Shown: piece by piece, positions 3,777-7,195 of the stretch
How the letters are laid out: each line of letters begins with the position of its first letter
Position numbering within the stretch: the first letter of the stretch is position 1
Notes under the pieces: generated by a model
Databases searched by the model: none
What the model saw: the letters and a program-made list of their open reading frames with translations, nothing else
What the model was told of the DNA's origin: nothing
DNA from: Candidatus Helarchaeota archaeon
GTDB lineage: Archaea > Asgardarchaeota > Lokiarchaeia > Helarchaeales > HEL-GB-A
NCBI GenBank assembly: GCA_016840125.1
Contig: JAEOSY010000157.1
Span: 1-7,195 of the forward strand
Direction of reading: 5' to 3'
Length of the DNA: 7,195 nt
Translations under genes and position numbers: made by a program

Positions 3777-6388
3777 TTTTCATCATTTGTGTTATTTTCT
3801 TCACTTATTTTTTTTTCTGATTTCTGAATCATTTTGGGTTCTTCACCCCAAATTTCAAACTGGTATGAATTGGATCCAGCATATTTTCCGAATTTTATTG
3901 GTACTATCTTTATTTCTATCTTATCCTTCAACAAATTATATAACTCAAAAATTTCTTTTTTCTTCTGTGTTTCAGCACGTTCACTCGCCTCTTCTTCCGA
4001 AAGTTTGAAAACTTTTTTAAACGTCTTCTTATAATGTTGAGTCCAAGTTCGAGTTAATGCTTCTAACGTAATTATTTGGTTATTCTTGTTAATTAACTTG
4101 TCAAAATTTTTGAGTACATGCGCACCATGCCCCCAAAACCAAACTGCATCCTTAATTACCTTCCTTAAATTTTCAGCTTTCTTTTTGGTTTTGATCTGAG
4201 GAAGTTCCAATCTTTTATACCTAAAAAAGTATCTTAAATTAATCGCGAGGATAAATGCTGTAACAATTACAATTGCAATTAAAAAGTAAAATAACCAATC
4301 AAACTGCGATCCATCTGGTTTGACTTGCCCATCCATGTACCCATCATCATCAGAATCTGGATCATTAGGGTCTAATCCTAATAAAATCTCCTCCCCATCT
4401 GCCAAGTAATCATCGTCTGAATTTGAATCCAAAGGATCAGTGTGATGAACATTTAATTCCATCCAATCTCCCAAACTATCATTGTCTGTATCCCACCAAT
4501 TAGCATTTGTTCCATGCGCGAAGAGTTCTGCAGTATCAGATAAATTGTCATAATCTGAATCTAATAAAAATGGATTTGTATTGTATAGGGTGACTTCTTG
4601 CGTATCAGTTAGGTTATCCGCATCATCATCGAAGTCATCTATGTCTGTTGTTCCGTCCCCATCTGTATCAAAACAGTATAAATTCACAATTTCATTTCCA
4701 ATTGTAATTACTTCACATTTACCATCATTATTCACATCATAGAGTTCAACTCCATTTATTTCATAAGGCGATGGAATTTGCCAAAGGATTGAATTATTTT
4801 CCCCCTCTAAAATAAATGTTTGATTAAGATTTCCACCAACTGCAATTGCAATCTCATCCCTCCCATCATTCAGAATATCTCCACAAGAGATATCATACAC
4901 ATTAGTTGTTCCCGTATCAAATTGCCATAAAATATCTGAAGTTTCCCCATTCAATAAATATACTTCTCCACCTGCGACAAGATCATTAGCTCTTTCACCA
5001 ACTACAACTTCTGCTTTCCCATCTCCATCTATATCTCCAAAATTCGCAATTGAACAATATGCACTCGTATTAAGGTTAAATTCCCACACTTTAGAAATTT
5101 CATCATTCTCCCATCGATTTAAAACAGCTGAACCTTTCGCGCCCCCATCATCAATTCCACTAACTATAAATTCTGAAACCGAATCTCTATCTATATCACC
5201 AAAATTAATATCAAATCCTTTATTTGAACCTCCTCCAAATACCACCATATCCCCTAACGGACTAGTTTTTTCTAATCGCTCATTGGTTTCCCCATCAAAA
5301 ACGTATAAATCCCCTAAGTTGTTTACAAAAAGGACTTCTTCTTTAGTATTATTTCGGACATCCCCTCCACCGACCCCAATTATAGAATAGGCTGGTAATC
5401 CTTGAAATTCATATCCTCCAACTAGTGCTTGAGTGTTAAAATCAAAAACTGTTACATTATGATATTTTGGAAAAAAGCCAGAAACTCTCGTCGCAATCAC
5501 TTCATCATTATCATCTGCGTTAATATCTGCAAAACCTACACTAAATGTTGGCCCTGTTAAATAACAACTCCATAAAAAAGACCCATCTGTTCCATTTATG
5601 CAAAGTAAACTTCCATTTTCCCCAGCTATTGCTAATTCTGGCTCATTATCTCCATTTCCATCTCCCACTGCTATTGACCATAAAATATCTGGAATTTTGA
5701 CATCATAGTATACATGAGCTACGATTCCATCTATCGTGATGTTAGCTTGTATTGGAGATGTATCATTTCCATAAAACCGGATTGTTAAATTATTAGATCC
5801 CCCGAGATAATGTTGGAAATTGCTCAAAATAGAAATGGTTCTATTTTGACTTGTTGTCTCAATAGACACATTCCGGTCAAATAGATCCCCAGTTCGATTG
5901 TATAATTGGATTTGACTTCTTTGGAGGCTGGTATTAATGCCTACAAAAACGATAATATCAATTTGGGTAATATTGAACGAAAGAAATCCTATAGGATCTG
6001 AAAAATTTAGATAACAATCTGCATAAAATTCTGAGCTGCCACTCGTAGCTATGATATCTACTTCATTACCATCGGAAAATTGACCTAATGCTCCAATTGT
6101 CGCTTCTGGATTCACCGTACAATTATGTAAATTTGTAATATTATTTGTTGAATAATAATCCAGTTCAACTTGAGATGAAAGGGAAGTATAAGCGTTACTA
6201 TTAAACGACCATTGCAATTTTAAGTCAATGGCCGACAAAGGATTTAAAAAATTTTCGGGGTTCTTAGAACCTATAGATGTTTTATATCGATTATCAGCCT
6301 GATGAAATCCTATTTGATTAATAATTCCCCAAGATAATAATAAAAGTAGTAAACTCAAACCTAATTTGACTTTAAACTTGGTTTTCAC
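3773..6388 (-). CDS. Single-pass surface protein with seven-bladed FG-GAP propeller and calcium-binding stalk
   Basis: This 871-residue protein looks like a type I membrane receptor or adhesin. A basic start and hydrophobic stretch (8-24) form a signal peptide. Residues about 50-230 are probably beta-rich and carry 11 N-glycosylation sequons. Seven FG-GAP/VCBS-like motifs follow, with leading Asp at 243, 288, 343, 398, 452, 504 and 551; four keep a good calcium loop (for example DIDGDG, 452-457). This is the blade number of the integrin-alpha propeller. Acidic thrombospondin-type-3-like repeats (574-687) form a stalk. One transmembrane helix (about 697-722) is followed by RYKR and a charged tail of about 149 residues, predicted to be cytoplasmic by the positive-inside rule. 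I do not recognise the tail's fold. The GTG start is fixed by AGGAAAGG eight bases upstream. The stop overlaps the start of the small GTPase gene, suggesting a receptor-switch pair. The ligand is unknown, and an adhesion or S-layer-linked role is equally possible. Confidence 0.9.
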   Translation of the reverse strand: MKTKFKVKLGLSLLLLLLSWGIINQIGFHQADNRYKTSIGSKNPENFLNPLSAIDLKLQWSFNSNAYTSLSSQVELDYYSTNNITNLHNCTVNPEATIGALGQFSDGNEVDIIATSGSSEFYADCYLNFSDPIGFLSFNITQIDIIVFVGINTSLQRSQIQLYNRTGDLFDRNVSIETTSQNRTISILSNFQHYLGGSNNLTIRFYGNDTSPIQANITIDGIVAHVYYDVKIPDILWSIAVGDGNGDNEPELAIAGENGSLLCINGTDGSFLWSCYLTGPTFSVGFADINADDNDEVIATRVSGFFPKYHNVTVFDFNTQALVGGYEFQGLPAYSIIGVGGGDVRNNTKEEVLFVNNLGDLYVFDGETNERLEKTSPLGDMVVFGGGSNKGFDINFGDIDRDSVSEFIVSGIDDGGAKGSAVLNRWENDEISKVWEFNLNTSAYCSIANFGDIDGDGKAEVVVGERANDLVAGGEVYLLNGETSDILWQFDTGTTNVYDISCGDILNDGRDEIAIAVGGNLNQTFILEGENNSILWQIPSPYEINGVELYDVNNDGKCEVITIGNEIVNLYCFDTDGDGTTDIDDFDDDADNLTDTQEVTLYNTNPFLLDSDYDNLSDTAELFAHGTNANWWDTDNDSLGDWMELNVHHTDPLDSNSDDDYLADGEEILLGLDPNDPDSDDDGYMDGQVKPDGSQFDWLFYFLIAIVIVTAFILAINLRYFFRYKRLELPQIKTKKKAENLRKVIKDAVWFWGHGAHVLKNFDKLINKNNQIITLEALTRTWTQHYKKTFKKVFKLSEEEASERAETQKKKEIFELYNLLKDKIEIKIVPIKFGKYAGSNSYQFEIWGEEPKMIQKSEKKISEENNTNDEK
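4328..4669 (-). repeat. Thrombospondin-type-3-like acidic calcium-binding repeats
   Basis: Residues 574-687 of the surface protein contain about six copies of a D-x-D-x-D-x-L-x-D pattern, beginning near residues 574, 585, 610, 633, 654 and 676. Most are followed by an E-x-x turn and a T-N/D-P step. Such repeats bind calcium and stiffen stalks in known secreted proteins. Their position between the propeller and the transmembrane helix fits that role. Confidence 0.8.
4670..5686 (-). repeat. Seven FG-GAP/VCBS-like beta-propeller blades
   Basis: Residues 235-573 of the surface protein hold seven units, each with a G-D-x-x-x-D-x-x-x-E-hydrophobic loop. Their leading aspartates are 45, 55, 55, 54, 52 and 47 residues apart. 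Blades 1, 5, 6 and 7 keep good loops (GNGD, DIDGDG, DILNDG, DVNNDG); blades 2 to 4 are degenerate. Seven evenly spaced units close a full propeller, so the domain looks complete. Confidence 0.85.
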
Positions 6389-6396
6389 TTGCTATA

Positions 6397-6404
6397 CCTT
6401 TCCT
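6397..6404 (-). promoter_or_regulatory. Shine-Dalgarno site supporting a GTG start
   Basis: Read on the - strand this is AGGAAAGG, eight bases before the GTG at 6388. It justifies the non-ATG start, which is also followed at once by a proper signal peptide. Confidence 0.75.
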
Positions 6405-6428
6405 AAAAAATTATAGTTTAATTTTTAT

Positions 6429-6436
6429 CTATATAA
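6429..6436 (-). promoter_or_regulatory. Possible TATA box of the receptor-GTPase operon
   Basis: Read on the - strand this is TTATATAG, about 40 bp upstream of the GTG start. Transcription would begin near 6405, leaving a short leader that just includes the ribosome-binding site. The surrounding DNA is very AT-rich, so other sites cannot be excluded. Confidence 0.35.
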
Positions 6437-6560
6437 CAATAAAAAATATGAACACAATTATTAATCGAATTTAATAAAACCCAATAATATTTACTTTATG
6501 GATTTTTTTTCAAAAAGATTGAATTATTCTTGATGAACCTCATTTTCACTGATTATAGGT

Positions 6561-6581
6561 TAATCAAATACAATTTGATTA
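6561..6581. repeat. Perfect 9-bp inverted repeat
   Basis: TAATCAAAT (6561-6569) and its exact reverse complement ATTTGATTA (6573-6581) are separated by three bases. The left side also repeats TGATTATA (6550-6557 and 6576-6583). The dyad is about 170 bp upstream of the surface-protein start. It could be a regulator-binding site, but chance dyads of this size are not rare in such AT-rich DNA. Confidence 0.5.
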
Positions 6582-6612
6582 TAATTAAATGGATGCAATT
6601 GAGGATCTTTTT

Positions 6613-6634
6613 ATAAACTTTTGTGTAAGTTTAT
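6613..6634. repeat. 8-bp inverted repeat with 6-base loop
   Basis: ATAAACTT (6613-6620) and AAGTTTAT (6627-6634) are exact reverse complements around TTGTGT. It could form a weak hairpin if transcribed. No gene ends nearby, so a terminator role has no support. Confidence 0.4.
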
Positions 6635-6872
6635 TTCTAATATTTTCAGATTTAACTAGAAATTTCAGTCTTTAATTGGGAAAAATGACTGTGTTTAATA
6701 TTCATGTTAGAATTTCTTCTATAAATTCCTAAAGAAACCAATTCATCTATAAATAAAACATTTTTTGCATTTTGCTCCACTTATTTAATCCATTTTTACA
6801 CATTTTTATGATGATAAAACAATTTTCTCACTATTTTCATTCTATTTCTCTTTGATAAAGTTTATTTTATGC

Positions 6873-6887
6873 TCCAGTTTAACTGGA
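6873..6887. promoter_or_regulatory. 15-bp palindrome, candidate operator
   Basis: TCCAGTT and AACTGGA are exact reverse complements around a single central T. Its GC content stands out from the surrounding DNA, which makes chance less likely. It lies about 120 bp upstream of the partial gene at 7009 and about 60 bp upstream of that gene's best TATA candidate. A regulator site is plausible but unproven. Confidence 0.45.
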
Positions 6888-6949
6888 TTAATCTAAATTA
6901 AAGATAGATTTAAGAATCAAAAATCGCGACAAAATATCTGTAAACCCAA

Positions 6950-6957
6950 TTTTAATA
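6950..6957 (+). promoter_or_regulatory. Possible TATA box of the partial membrane-protein gene
   Basis: TTTTAATA would place transcription start near 6980, giving a leader of about 28 nt. The match is moderate and the area is AT-rich. Confidence 0.3.
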
Positions 6958-6967
6958 GTTAGATCTT

Positions 6968-6983
6968 CTTTGCTTCTGCAAAG
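6968..6983 (+). other. Small hairpin near the presumed transcription start
   Basis: CTTTGC (6968-6973) and GCAAAG (6978-6983) pair perfectly around TTCT. It lies 25 bp before the start codon at 7009. If transcription begins upstream it would be a leader hairpin; if it begins near 6980, as the TATA candidate suggests, it is a DNA dyad over the start site. Confidence 0.3.
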
Positions 6984-7008
6984 TTATTAAAACCACGTGG
7001 AGTGTTTT

Positions 7009-7195
7009 ATGATGCGTTTGCATTTCTTGAAAGGAAATAGAGCTAAGTTATTACTTGTTTTGAGTTTTATTACAGTTATTTTCGTTTTTGCTATTTTTAT
7101 TAATTTTGGAATTATCAATGTAAATAACGAGGGATCCACTGACGATCCTATCAGTACTAGGCAAAATCCCACCATTGCGGTTTACATAAACGCAT
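7009..7195 (+). CDS. Secreted or membrane-anchored protein, N-terminal part only
   Basis: An open frame starts at ATG 7009 and runs off the right edge after 62 codons without a stop, so only the N-terminus is seen. GGAG (6999-7002) lies six bases before the ATG; a second ATG follows directly. The first 13 residues are basic (R3, K8, R11, K13). A long hydrophobic segment (14-36) comes next, then a polar stretch rich in Asn, Ser, Thr and Asp (37-54) and the beginning of a likely beta-strand (TIAVYI, 55-60). This is the layout of a signal peptide or an N-terminal anchor with the bulk of the protein outside the cell. No family can be named from this much. It is divergent from the surface-protein operon, across about 620 bp, and may belong to the same group of surface genes. 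The open frame, the ribosome-binding site and the hydrophobic segment together make it convincing. Confidence 0.75.
   Translation, partial: MMRLHFLKGNRAKLLLVLSFITVIFVFAIFINFGIINVNNEGSTDDPISTRQNPTIAVYINA

Larger units (their letters stand above)
6389..7008. other. Gene-free AT-rich divergent intergenic region
   Basis: About 620 bp separate the divergent surface-protein gene and the partial gene at 7009. I find no credible coding frame (only fragments of about 15 codons) and no tRNA-like fold. The region is very AT-rich apart from short GC patches near 6874-6886 and 6924-6930. It holds both outward promoters and the inverted repeats listed separately. Confidence 0.7.

Noticed and set aside
3787..4034. 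Two + strand open frames opposite the receptor tail
   Set aside because: They are antisense shadows of the receptor coding sequence, without ribosome-binding sites or recognisable domains.
6531..6552. C/D box guide RNA suggested by TGATGA, 12 bases, then CTGA
   Set aside because: The C box lacks the expected purine before it, and no second C'/D pair follows at the right distance. The perfect ATGATGA at 6808-6814 likewise has no CTGA partner.
6685..6732. Tiny + strand frame of 15 codons after GGGAAAA
   Set aside because: It is too short, with no convincing ribosome-binding site or context.
6987..7175. - strand open frame of 62 codons at the right edge
   Set aside because: The opposite frame has a Shine-Dalgarno site, a start codon and a proper signal or anchor segment, so this one is its shadow.

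Overview
The window looks like chromosomal DNA of an Asgard (Promethearchaeota) archaeon. The sequence is AT-rich. Its control signals are archaeal: TTTAAATA-type TATA boxes, Shine-Dalgarno sites and T-tract terminators. It carries two eukaryote-like Ras/Rab/Arf-type small GTPases close together, one of them fused to TPR repeats. It also carries a large glycosylation-rich, single-pass surface protein with an integrin-like beta-propeller. I infer the phylum from this combination; there is no rRNA or ribosomal protein gene to place it more exactly.

Layout from left to right. A short non-coding stretch leads into a 229-residue, almost wholly helical coiled-coil protein on the + strand (163-852). 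It converges on lysA (886-2187, - strand), the diaminopimelate decarboxylase that makes lysine. lysA is transcribed divergently from a TPR-small GTPase fusion (2378-3208, + strand). The 190-bp region between them holds two copies of a 14-bp repeat, one centred on a perfect palindrome. The TPR-GTPase converges on a two-gene - strand operon. Its first gene encodes an 871-residue membrane protein (3773-6388): signal peptide, glycan-rich N-terminal domain, seven FG-GAP/VCBS-like blades, acidic calcium-binding stalk, one transmembrane helix and a cytoplasmic tail of about 150 residues. Its second gene, overlapping by ATGA, encodes a stand-alone small GTPase (3243-3776). About 600 bp of gene-free AT-rich DNA with several inverted repeats follows. 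The window ends inside a + strand gene (7009 onward) for another secreted or membrane-anchored protein.

The most interesting element is the membrane-protein/GTPase pair. The surface protein has the outline of an integrin-alpha-like receptor, and its gene is translationally coupled to a Ras-like GTPase. This suggests, but does not prove, a receptor-GTPase signalling or adhesion module. Both GTPases lack the usual catalytic glutamine of switch II (His in one, Ala in the other). The TPR-GTPase next door could belong to the same circuit. lysA is probably an unrelated housekeeping neighbour.
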